From Microvelia longipes (taxonomy: Eukaryota; Arthropoda; Insecta; Hemiptera; Veliidae), in assembly GCA_018340805.1 (NCBI GenBank), contig JACMZG010000037.1:5001-69000 (forward strand): a DNA stretch of 64,000 nucleotides. The letters are read 5' to 3'. The position numbers and the translations under genes are program-made. Below are positions 12,260 through 22,119 of the stretch, piece by piece; positions within the stretch are counted from its first letter, which is position 1, and each line of letters opens with the position of its first letter. The notes under the pieces were generated by a model that saw only the letters and a program-made list of their open reading frames with translations, was not told where the DNA came from and searched no databases.

Positions 12260-13190
12260 GCCCAACCCCTAAAATTTTGTTCGTAATATATAAAATAAAA
12301 TATTCATAAATTGGTACGTTACTACGCCCTGAGGGGTGGATTACTCAAATCACAAACAACAGAATTCCGTCTTTTCCACAAGATATCTATATTATAATAG
12401 CAGAGCCGGCTTTCGGCTTTCGCCATCAACTGTGCCGAACAGTAGCAAAAAATGAAAAAAACAAGGTTAAAATATAATAAAAAGTTAAAAGATTAAAAAA
12501 TAAAGGTAACACAGAAATGTTAAAATTTAAATACAAAAGATAGACCAAAACATTAAAAAATGTTTTCAAAAAAAACAAAATAATAAAAATATGTGTAAGG
12601 AGAGATGTATAGACGTACCGGAAAGGTGAGTTTTATATTGTCCAATAATCTCCGTTAAGGGCTTGGAGGCAGACTGATCTACTACCTTGTCGATCAATGG
12701 ATAAAAGAATGAGCAAGATCCCCCTCCCTCATGTCTTTTTATTAACGTAGAGTTATTAGGCGTTCATATGTTGATACGTCCCTTATCCAGGTTTTCAAAG
12801 GGAATTAAGTACCTCCTTTTGGGGCGAAGAGTGCAAAAAATGAAAACTTCGTGGCTGACTATCACTTGGTTTCGCAGTTATGTGCTGTAAAAAACGAGAG
12901 GAAGTTTTCTTAACAATGGCTCGGCCAAAACGTGCTTTAAAATCCCTGCCAGTTTGGCCGCAATAGATTTATGCAACTAGGTGCCCCACATACGGATGGC
13001 ATAGACACATTTTATTTTCTGGAGGGACGGGATCCTTTATATGAAGAGAGGTGCTGTCCTAACGAGTTGAATAGAGCGATACAGCACGTAAGTTTTCCAT
13101 ATGCCGTGAAGAGCCGTGGTAAGCGAAAACCGAAACGGGCCCGATAATAAGGATAGAAATAGCGCGTATTGTCTGATCAACGTAGTAAAG
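12260..13190 (-). other. GC-richer segment left of the long inverted repeat, possible decayed ORF
   Basis: Base composition from about 12600 to 13190 is more balanced than its surroundings. The minus strand carries a stretch with few stops that includes EVFIFCTLRPKRRYLIPFEN and KRHEGGGSCSFFYPLIDKVV. I do not recognise it. It could be a further part of the transposon or chance. Confidence 0.25.
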
Positions 13191-13197
13191 AATTCCA

Positions 13198-16100
13198 TAA
13201 AAATTTTAGCCCGCATCGGAGGTGATTAACAGGTGCCGCCGGGCACTGTTGAAGTTTCAGGTTCCAAAATTGTGATTTTCGTGACAAAATTTTTTTTCTG
13301 TGATTTTGACCATTATTTTCCTAAATAAAACAATACTTAATCCACTATATATGTATCTACTATGAAACTTATCTAATTTATGAACTGATAACTCTTAGTT
13401 GTACTTTAATGCTCGACATTTAATGGTGGACAGATATATTGTTTTCTGAAATTTTTTTTAAAAACATATTTTTTTTCTCTACACTGCAAAAGTAAAAACT
13501 CAATAATATTGTTTTTATCAATTAATTAAGCAATATTAATTTCTTGTAACGTTTCTATAAATTAAAACCAATAAATTGGTTATTTATACCAAAATTAGCA
13601 GACCTAATTGAAACATACAAAACACTGTCATCCATCTCGCATAGTAAGCAAAGTAATGAGTATAATGGTCCAATTAAGTTTCAGAATTCTTTTTTTTTTT
13701 TGGTTTAAATTATTTCAAACAAGTCATATGTGAACATCTGAAACTTAGTGTGTCCCCCACCCCCCCCCTTTCTTGACCTTCCCCCTCTTCCCTATTAATG
13801 AAAATATAAAATTTATATAATTTTCATAACAAAAAATGAATGAGAAGAAAGAAAGGCAAGATAGGTATTAAGCTTTGAATAGAGGTTATAATACCATTAG
13901 TAATGACAACAAACTTGTTTAACCAAAATACTGAGGTAAAATAACCCTAAGTGCCACTTTAAAGGATTAAGATGACCAGTGAAAATACATGCAAGATGAA
14001 GTGATCTAAGCGCGCGTACTAGTGAATGAATCATTTATAATCCTTGACCTTTCCTTAAAAAAAAGTTCCAGTCTTAGATCAAGAGCAACAAACTGTTGCC
14101 ATCTAAATATTTAATTTCTATTTTAACAAGTGTTTGGTTTAAGTTGTTTTGTTTAAAGGTTATAAAATGACAAAGTGAAAGAATTCTTCGTTCTAACCAT
14201 TGTTGTTGTCTTCAGAAAAAAATTCTTCTAAAAACCACTGAGTTTGCCTATCAGAGTTGTTTTGCTTTTACAGACAGAGGCTGGATGATTTATTTGATAT
14301 TGCCCATAGTGACGCCGAAAATCAAATAAATATTCCAGGAGGACATAGATTTTTTGCGGAGCAAAGTAATGATGGGGCGATCTGGTGTTATGCTGGGAGG
14401 TTGACATTAATAACACAGGGCCAATTAGAGACTGCCAGAGCGGAAGGAAGGAAGGGGTCCGTTGAAAAAACTCGATTCTTGGAAGGAATGACGATCTAGT
14501 TTGTTGCGGAAATTGCTACCAAGCACCAAGAAGCAGTAGTAGCACAGAAAGACCAGTGAGGGAGTGGTCAGAATGAGCATGCCCTGATGCAATTTTTTCC
14601 CTTCGTCGTTGGGTTTTAGAGGAACGTTGAATTTTTTTAAATGATCGCCTAGCACCACAAACGTTAGATAGTGCAAAGTTAGGGGGAAAAAAGAAAATAA
14701 AGGGAATGGCTGTTCATGTTGATAGTTACCTAACAGCAGAAGCATTAGGTCCCATTGCAAAGGACTTGGTAATCAACAGAAATTCCAATAAGCAGTAAAA
14801 GACCCAGTTAAGGATTCTTAGATACAACGGAAATGTTAAAAACCTTAGTTGATAGAAACAGCTGTGCTGTTGTGCATTGGGATTGGGAAGTCTTTCATCC
14901 CTAATATTACAGAAGACAATAAGCTAGAGAGGTTGGCAAGTTCTTATTTTTCATAATGGCGTAAAAGAAGTTGATAGGAGCTTCCGAGCATACACAGGGT
15001 ACTGGAGCAGAATAACCGCAGCATCTATGAAATGTCTTGAAAAAGAATGAGGACTTCTTGATTTCAGTCAAAGCGATGTGTTTGAACACCACGGCCAATC
15101 GAACACTCGTAAGAACAATGGAGCTTGCAGAAATATTTGAGACCTCTTAGAAAAGTGATTTCTTATAACCTGCCTTGTAGGCACCACATATTTTGAATGG
15201 TTTAAAGGTGTATTCAATGAATTTGGTGGGACCGGACTTGGGCCAGATGTTCCACTGCTTCTAAGGTCCAGAAGTCATGGGGTCAGATAGACCCAAAAAA
15301 ATAGCTTCTGGTATTGAAGGAGGATGTCCCAGAAAAGTTGAAGGAAGAGGTATGCCCTTGACGTCCTCTAAAAAGTTTAAAAGAAAAACAATTAAGAGAA
15401 GATTACAGGAGTAATAGAGTTGGGCAGTGATTTTTCTAGAGAGACTTACACTCGAAGGAGTGTCATTTAGAAAGCCAGGTGCATTAGCCATGCAAGAATG
15501 GATGCGAAAAAGGCGATCTATTGTTAAAAATTTAATTTATTTAATAGTGGAGTTTCAAGTTTCACCAAAGAAAAATCTCCGATGAAAGAAAAAATTAACA
15601 TTTTTCTTATTAAGAGTGTATTAAGAGGGTAGTATGCGAAACACAAGTGCGGTAAGGCCCCAATGTCTGACTTGCACTTTATTCAACCATTAGTCAATAA
15701 CGAGCATAGATTTAAAAAATAATGCAATGCTATACTAAAAAAAATTTAACCAATTTTGTTAATGGTTAATAAATTGGTAAAAGGAAGAAGGGGGGGGGGG
15801 ATCAAGCCAAAGGGGGTAAACACATCAAAGTAATGTCACAATAATGACTGTTGTTGAAAATAAATTAAACCCAAAAAAAAAATTGAAAAATTCTTGAAAC
15901 TGAATGGACTATTATACTCATTACTTAGCTTCACCTACTTGCGTAGATAGGAAATGACGTTTTTTGTATGTTTCACATTAGGTCCTGCTAATTTTGGGTA
16001 TAAATAAACCAATTAATTGGTTTTAAATATAGAAAACAGTAACAAGAACATAATATGCTAATTATGATAACAAAAACAACATTTATATGAGTTTTAACTT

Positions 16101-16386
16101 GCAGTGTAAGAGAAAAAAATTGTTTTAAAAAAAAATTTCAGAAAAAATAAGATGCCACCATTAATATGTCAGATTAAGTAGCAAACGAAGATGATTTCAA
16201 GGTCATAATGATAAGTTATAGGTCTAATTAGTTGGGATTAAGTATTGTTTTTATTTAGAAAATAATGTATAAAAATTCACAGAAAAAAAATTTGTCAAAG
16301 AAAATCACAATTTTGACACTGTAAAACTTCAAAAGGCCCGGCCGCACCTGTTAATCCACCTCCGATCGGGCTAATAATTTTATGTA
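13198..16386. mobile_element. DNA transposon with about 600-bp terminal inverted repeats (copy A)
   Basis: The left arm starts AAAATTTTAGCCCGCATCGG and runs with CACAATTTTGTCA-like and CTGCAAAAGTAAAAACTCA segments to about 13800. The right arm (about 15775-16386) is its reverse complement, ending CACCTCCGATCGGGCTAATA. Both arms carry AACCAATAAATTGGTTATTT-like and AGTAATGAGTATAATGGTCC segments and a C/G homopolymer tract at the inner edge. The interior holds one long decayed ORF on the plus strand. No clear target duplication was found at these ends; see the possible outer element 12215-16495. Confidence 0.8.
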
Positions 16387-16712
16387 ATTTTTTTCAATAT
16401 ATTCGATACGAAATAGGGTTGGGAGCACAACATTGTCTAACAATTTTTTTTAACATATGTTGAAACCTGTACAAGTTAACCTATAAGCTAAGGGCCACCT
16501 AATATATAATATATATATTATATATATATATATATCATTTTTTGGTAATATAAAATGTCAAGATAAGATAAAACTGGTCTCATTCAATTCAGCATGACAA
16601 AAGCCTATTAAAATGTCAATGTCGGACATATAATGTTGGTCCAGGGATAAGCTTAATCTGAAGCGACCCCTCCCAACTCCCCCTTCAAAGATCAAGTACT
16701 CTCTAGTATAAA
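13649..16712 (+). repeat. Copy A of a roughly 3-kb direct duplication, ending at the N (probable unmerged assembly overlap)
   Basis: It matches 16714-19696 end to end, beginning CAAAGTAATGAGTATAATGG and ending CTCTCTAGTATAAA just before the N. Differences are mostly single-base gains and losses, many in homopolymers, as in uncorrected long reads. Both the transposon and its right flank (AGGGCCACCTAATATATAAT and onward) are repeated. Confidence 0.85.
14265..15530 (+). pseudogene. Decayed transposon ORF, 'LDDLFDIAH' family (copy A)
   Basis: Across several frames it reads DRLDDLFDIAHSDAENQI, then EDxxFL..Q...GR.GVMLGxD, then EALG...KDLVINRNS, then VVHWDG, then FDTTA.N, then RHHIFE, then RSWGQIDPKK-like text. 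The order DRLDDLFDIAH - ED..FL..QR..GR.G - ALGxD..DLVINR - VHWDGK - FDTTASNTG.KNGAC - CRHHI matches a repetitive protein that I recall from many arthropod gene predictions and take to be a DNA-transposon product with an RNase H-like fold. The superfamily is uncertain. Frameshifts are numerous, and some may be sequencing indels. Confidence 0.65.
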
Positions 16713-16713
16713 N
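16713..16713. other. Single ambiguous base (N) at the join of the two copies
   Basis: The only N in the window falls exactly between the last base of copy A and the first base of copy B. It marks a contig join or an unresolved read junction. Confidence 0.95.
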
Positions 16714-19486
16714 CAAAGTAATGAGTATAATGGTCCAATTAAGTTTCAAGAATTTCATTTTTTTTTTTTGGTTTAAATTTATTTCAAACAAGTCATTATT
16801 GTGACATCTGAAACTTAGTGTGTTCCCCCCCCCCCCTTTGCTTGACCTTCCCCCCTTCCCTATTATGAAATATAAAAATGTTATATAATTTTCACAAAAA
16901 ATGAATAGAATAAAGAAAGGCAAGATAGGTTATAACTTTGAATAGAGTTATTAATACATTAGTAATTGACACAAACTTGTTTACCAAAATACTTTTAGGT
17001 AAAATAACCCTAGTGTCCACTTAAGGATTTAAGATGAGTCAAGGAATACCATGCAAGATGGAAGTGATCTAAGCAGGCGTACTATGAATGAATCATTTTA
17101 ATCCCTTTGACTTCTTAAAAAAAGTTCCAGTCTTTAGATCAGACAACAAACTGTTGCCATCAAATATTTTAATTTCTTTTTTAAATCAAGTGTTTGGTTT
17201 AAGTTGTTTGTTTAAGTTATAAAATGACAAGTGAAAGAATTCTTCGTTCTAACCATTGTTGTTGTCTTCAGAAAAATTCTTCTAAAACCACTGAGTTTGC
17301 TATCAGTAGTTGTTTTGCTTTTACAGACAGGCTGGATGATTTATTTGATATTGCCCATAGTGACGCCGAAAATCAAATAATATTCCAGGAGGACATAGAT
17401 TTTTTGCGGATGCAAAGAATGATGGGGCGATCTGGTGTTATGCTGGGAGTTGACATTAATTTAACACAGGGCCAAATAGAGAACTGCAGAGCGGAAGGAG
17501 GAAGGGGTCCGTTGAAAAACTCGATGTTGGAGAATTGATCGATCTAGTTTGTTGCGGAATTGCTACCAAGCACCAGAAGCAGTAGTAGCACAGAAGACAG
17601 TGAGGGAGTGTCAGATGAGCATGCCTCTGATGCAATTTTTTCCTTCGTCGTTGGGTTTTAGAGGAACTGTTTTTTTTTTTTTAATGATCGCCTAGCACCA
17701 ACGTTAGATAGTGCAAAGTTAGGGACAGGATGCGTTCATGTATAGTTACCACAGCAGAAGCATTAGGCCATGATGCAAAGGACTTGGTAATCAACAGAAA
17801 TTCAATAAGCCGTAAACCGATCCCAGTTAAGGATTCTTAGATACAAGGAAATGTTAAAAACCTTTAGTATGATAGAAATCAGTGTGCTGTTGTGCATTGG
17901 GATGGGAAGCTTCATCCTAATATTACAGAAGACAATAAGCTAGAGAGGTTGGCAGTTCTTATTTTATATGGCGTAAAAGAAGTTGATAGGAGCTCCGAGC
18001 ATACCACAGGCTACTGGAGCAGAATAAGCCGCAGCAGTCTATAAATGTCTTGAAGAATGAGGACTTCTTGATTCAGTCCAAGCGATGTGTTTTGACACCA
18101 CGGCATCGAACACCGGTAAGAAAATGGAGCTTGCAGAAATATTGAGAACCTCTTAGAAAAGGATTTCTATACCTGCCTTTGTAGGCACCACATATTTGAA
18201 GTGTGTTAAAGGGTGTATTCAATGAATTGGTGGGACGGACTTTTGGGCCAGATGTTCCACTGCTTTCTAGGTCAGAAAGTCATGGGGTCAGATAGACCCA
18301 AAAAAATAGTCTTCTGGTATTGAAGGAGGATGTCCCAGAAGTTTAAGAAGAGGTATGCTTGACGTCTTCGTAAAAGTTTAAAAGAAAAACAATTAAGAGA
18401 AGATTACAGGGAGCTAATAGAGCTGGCAGTGATTTTTCTAGGAGACTTTACCTCGAGGAGTGTCATTTAGAAAGCCAGGTGCTATTAGCCATGCAAGATG
18501 GATGATCGAAGGCGATCTATTGTTTTAAAAATTTATTTATTTTAATAGTGAGTTCAAGTTTTCTACCAAAGAAAAATCTTCGATGAGAAAATTTAACATT
18601 TTTCTTATAAGAGTGTATTTAAGAGGGTAGTATGCGAACAAGTGCGAGTAAGGCCCCAATGTCTGACTTGCACTTTATTCAATCATTAGTCAATAACGAG
18701 GCATAGATTTAAAAATATGCAATGCTATACTAAAAAAAAATTTACCATTGTTAATGGTTAATAAATTTGGTAAGGGAAGAGGGGGGGGGGGATCAAGCAA
18801 AGGGGGGTAACACACAAAGTTTCAAATGTCACAATAATGACTTGTTTGAAAATAAATTTAAACCAAAAAAAAAAAATTGAAAATTCTTGAAACTGAATTG
18901 GACTATTATACTCATTACTTAGCTTTCACCTACTGCGAGATAGGATGACAGTTTTTTGTATGTTTCACATTAGGTCTGCTAATTTTGGTATAAATAACCA
19001 ATTATTGGTTTTAAATTATAGAAAACAGTATACAAGAACATAAATGCTAATTAATTGATAACAAAACAACATATTATATGAGTTTTACTTTGCAGTGTAG
19101 AGAAAAAAAAATTTTTTTAAAAAAAAATTCAGAAAAAATATATATGTCCACCATTAAATGTCAGATTAAGTACAAACTAAGATGATTTCAGGTCATAATG
19201 ATAAGTTCATAGTGTCTAATTAGTGGATTAAGTATTGTTTTTACTTAGAAAATAATGTAAAAATCACAGAAAAAAAATTTGTCACGAAAATCACAATTTT
19301 GACACCTGTAAAACTTCAAAGGCCGGCGGCACCTGTAATCACCTCCGATCGGGCTAAAATTTTTATGTATTTTTTTTTTTCATATATTCGAACAAAATTA
19401 GGGTTGGGAGCACAACATTTCTAACATTTTTTTTACAAGTGTGTTGAACCTTTGTACAAGTTGAACCTATAGCTAAGGGCCACCTA

Positions 19487-19519
<33 letters not shown>

Positions 19520-19696
19520 GCATTTTTTGGTAATATAAAATGGTCAGATTAAGATAAAACTGGTCTCATTCAATTCAGCATGACAAAGCCTATTAAAATG
19601 TCATGTCGGACATAAAATTTTGGTATCAGCGAAAGCTAATCTAAATCGACCTCTCCCACTCCCCCCTTCAAGTATTCAAGTAACTCTCTAGAATAA
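16714..19696 (+). repeat. Copy B of the roughly 3-kb direct duplication
   Basis: It lacks the first 450 bp of the left inverted repeat present before copy A and then runs colinear with copy A to CTCTCTAGAATAAA, after which unique flank continues (CAGGAGGAGTTATGCG). It holds the same ORF remnants with different indels, so combining the copies would help reconstruct a frame. Confidence 0.85.
17320..18525 (+). pseudogene. Decayed transposon ORF, 'LDDLFDIAH' family (copy B)
   Basis: This is the same ORF as in copy A with different breaks. The best stretch (from about 17320) reads TDRLDDLFDIAHSDAENQII, then QEDIDFLRMQRMMGRSGVML, then GVDINLTQGQ. Later frames give EALGHDAKDLVINRNSISR, CFDTTASNTG, and LYLPL/RHHIFE-like pieces. 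Compared with copy A the indels fall at different places, which fits two noisy readings of one locus. Confidence 0.65.
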
Positions 19697-19699
19697 ACA

Positions 19700-19965
19700 G
19701 GAGGAGTTATGCGTGACACAGACAGACAACACACACACACACACACACAGATGACAGACATCATGATGAAAAGAGCTTAGAATGTCATGAATGCTGAAAA
19801 TGCTTGAAAGTATAATTATAATGAAACCTCAGATTCAGATTTCATTTTCTTATACAAATATTAGTATGTGAAGAAAAGTGAAATATTGGTGGTACCAAGA
19901 ATCGAACCTTGGAACTTTAAGTACTTTGAGTGCTTTATCGACTCTACACCGGCTTTTTTTACTCA
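19700..19965 (-). mobile_element. tRNA-derived SINE-like sequence with A and B boxes
   Basis: On the minus strand about 19955-19890 reads GGTGTAGAGTCGATAAAGCA as a D-arm/A-box-like part, then after 20 nt CCAAGGTTCGATTCTTGG, a T-arm with a close B box (GGTTCGATTC), then TACCACC. The 5' acceptor strand does not pair with the 3' end, so this is not a functional tRNA. The downstream body runs through AAATGAAATCTGAATCTGAG to a (TG)n tract (19731-19750 as CA on plus). Confidence 0.55.
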
Positions 19966-20017
19966 GAGCCCTATCAAAATTAGGATCATTTTTCTTCGTT
20001 TTGAAATGTTGTCTATG

Positions 20018-21066
20018 TTGCGTTTTTTACTTTTCCTCATTTATAACGTAGATATATAGGAAAGTATTGTGTTTGCAAAAAAGTACGAACCGGATGTCAC
20101 CGAAAACATTCCAGGTGTTTTTAAGGCGTCCTGAGTGGTTTTCGCAAAGTTGTCTGTCTTATGTGTGTGTGTGTTGTGTGTCTGTTATCATCGTAGCTCC
20201 TTTTGTATTTATGCTAGAGAGTTGAACCTTTGTACAAAAATCAGTCTACCGCTTTGTTGTGCTATTTGGAATATATTTTTTTTCCAAAATTAACGAGTCA
20301 TTAACCTGCAATAATGAATAAGCAAACAATTTCAAAAAATCATATATCGCGGAAAAAATATGCGATCGGATTGAAATTTAGCTTTCATGTAGCTATGTAA
20401 AAGACATCGCAGCGTTATTATCGTAGCGCCCAGTGTATTTATGCTAAAGAGTTGAAATTTTATACAAAAATCAGTCTACCTCTGTGGTTGTGCTATTTGG
20501 AAATATTTTTTTTATGGCATCATTAACCCGCAACTATGACTTAGCGAAAATTTCTAAAAATCATAAAACGCGGACAAATGGTGCGATCAGATTGAGATTT
20601 GGCATGCATGGGACTGTGTATAAGACTAACATATGTGCTAAGTTTTATCTCATTATAAGCATTAGTTCAATTTTTATCAAATGACTTGTGTACGATTTTT
20701 AAAAAGTTTTAAAAATCGGAAATTAATCCAATCGAGTGGAAAATTAGTATAAGTATATAACTTTTGGAAATTAACAAGTACACTAAGTTTCGTTCTAATA
20801 CGACAAGTCTATTCATGATTTTTATTTGATCATAAAAGTTAAGCAGCATTGAGCGTGGTCAGTGCTGTATTGGTTACCGCTGAGAATAAAACGGATGTAC
20901 TTACTACCAGAGGACGAGCAAAGCGAGTCTGAAAACATGTTGTAGTATAAATTTGGCAAATTTTATATTCTAAGGACGAGCGAAGCGAGACCGAAGTAGG
21001 GAGGATGAGTATAGCAAATCCGATGTGATGAGGAAAAGTTCCGAGGTACCCCGTACCAGATTTTTT
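20018..21066 (+). repeat. Composite 5S-bearing repeat, near-full-length copy
   Basis: Order of parts: a head with GGAAAGTATTGTGTTTGCAA and a (GT)n tract near 20163; TTATCATCGTAGCTCC; two tandem versions of the middle block (20193-20400 and 20415-20700) with GTGTATTTATGCTA, CAAAAATCAGTCTACC and ATTAACCCGCAA; AATCCAATCGAGTGGAAA; the 5S-like block at about 20828-20882 (AAGTTAAGCAGCATTGAGCG, then TGGTCAGTGC); then the GGACGAGCGAAGCGAGACCG tail and CCGTACCAGATTTTTT. No ORF is present, so it moves, if at all, with help from other elements. Confidence 0.88.
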
Positions 21067-21651
21067 AATTTAATATTATTTAGCTTCGTGACATTTACAA
21101 TTGCATTATAAGATGTTGCAGTTTATAAATACATAATTGTGTTACTTTAAAAAATGATTCTCTGATTTAATTATTAATTATGTTATTTGGTGTCTAGTAT
21201 AGTCTTAACCCAAAATAACCCAGTGGTCTTAATAATAAAATTTATAGCAATTGAATTTATAAATATTTAATATTGACGCACAATACTTACTAATTTTGAA
21301 CAAATTGTTAATAAAGATGTTTTGTTAGAGAACCGGTCCTGTTTATGCTTTTAAAATCTGTTTAACAACATCATAAATTTTAGTAATACATGGGTTTAAA
21401 TGTTTTTTAATGTTTATAACATAATTTATTACTGTAGAATGAACATGATAATTTTATTTTACAGGTGTTTTTATTAAGTTTTGAGGATACATGCTCAATT
21501 TTTATGATTATGAGATGATAAAAATTAAAGTTTTTTTTTGTCTGGCTGAAAATAACTACTGACAAACTACATAACTTACTTAAGGTATAGAAATCTGTTC
21601 AGTGCCGTTAACTTAGAATGTAAAGTATATAAGAGGCTTAAAATTATACTA

Positions 21652-21790
21652 TTACTTCGATCACATGCAGGGCTTGGCAGGGGGTTCAACCCCGTGTTCA
21701 ACACCCTTGGGGATTCAACACCAACTGTTCACAGTTGGTGTTCAGTGTTGAACCCCAATTTTCAGTCTAACAACTTTGTTACAAGTGAAA
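21652..21790 (+). mobile_element. Partial relative of the 3.4-kb MITE
   Basis: The left end ATTACTTCGATCACATGCAG followed by GGCTTGGCAGGGGGTTCAAC parallels the MITE at 3412. It then carries an internal hairpin: AACACCAACTG, TTCA, CAGTTGGTGTT at about 21718-21744. The right terminal repeat is not evident. Confidence 0.55.
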
Positions 21791-21932
21791 TACACGAAAT
21801 ATCTCATTGAGGTGTTGGTGTAACAGCTAGATCCGTTGAATATTGAAAGATCGAAAAAAGAACCAGAACACATATAATAATTAATATAATCAAATAAATA
21901 GTATATAATTACAGTAATATTTCATGGAAGCA

Positions 21933-22117
21933 AGATAATTTTATGAGGTAGTGGTCAGATTGGTATAAAAACACAAAGTTTGAGCTTTCGGCCGTAAATT
22001 AGGCCTTCTTCAGAAGTAGTTTTATTCCAAACTGAATCAGATAACACATAAAAAAGAAACATTAGTTATGTTTGTGTTTTTATACCTATCTAACCTTTAC
22101 CTCATTAAATTATCTTG
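21933..22117. mobile_element. 185-bp foldback element with a CTGAAGA-stem-GAAAG core (minus strand)
   Basis: CAAGATAATTTTATGAGGTA followed by TTGGTATAAAAACACAAA at the left is repeated inverted at 22071-22117 with a few differences (about 47 bp per arm). In the loop, minus strand 22013-21986, CTGAAGA is followed by AGGCC, 8 nt, GGCC and GAAAG. Such cores appear in the end repeats of Penelope-like elements as I recall them, so this may be a remnant of one. Confidence 0.65.
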
Positions 22118-22119
22118 TT

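Larger units (their letters stand above)
12215..16495. mobile_element. Possible outer boundary of the same transposon (TTAGGGTGGCC ... GGGCCACCTAA)
   Basis: TTAGGGTGGCCTGT at about 12217 and AAGGGCCACCTAATATA at about 16489 (again at about 19480 after copy B) are inverted matches. Each lies against an AT microsatellite and each is followed inward by GAATTGAAC or GTTGAACC. This could mean the element is about 4.3 kb and inserted in an AT repeat, with the strong inverted repeats being subterminal. Identity is short, so this is tentative. Confidence 0.4.

Noticed and set aside
14425..14760. 111-codon minus-strand frame
   Set aside because: It lies antisense to the decayed transposon ORF, whose plus-strand text is recognisable.
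16558..16923. 121-codon minus-strand frame containing an X
   Set aside because: It spans the N at the assembly join and translates homopolymer-rich transposon arm sequence.
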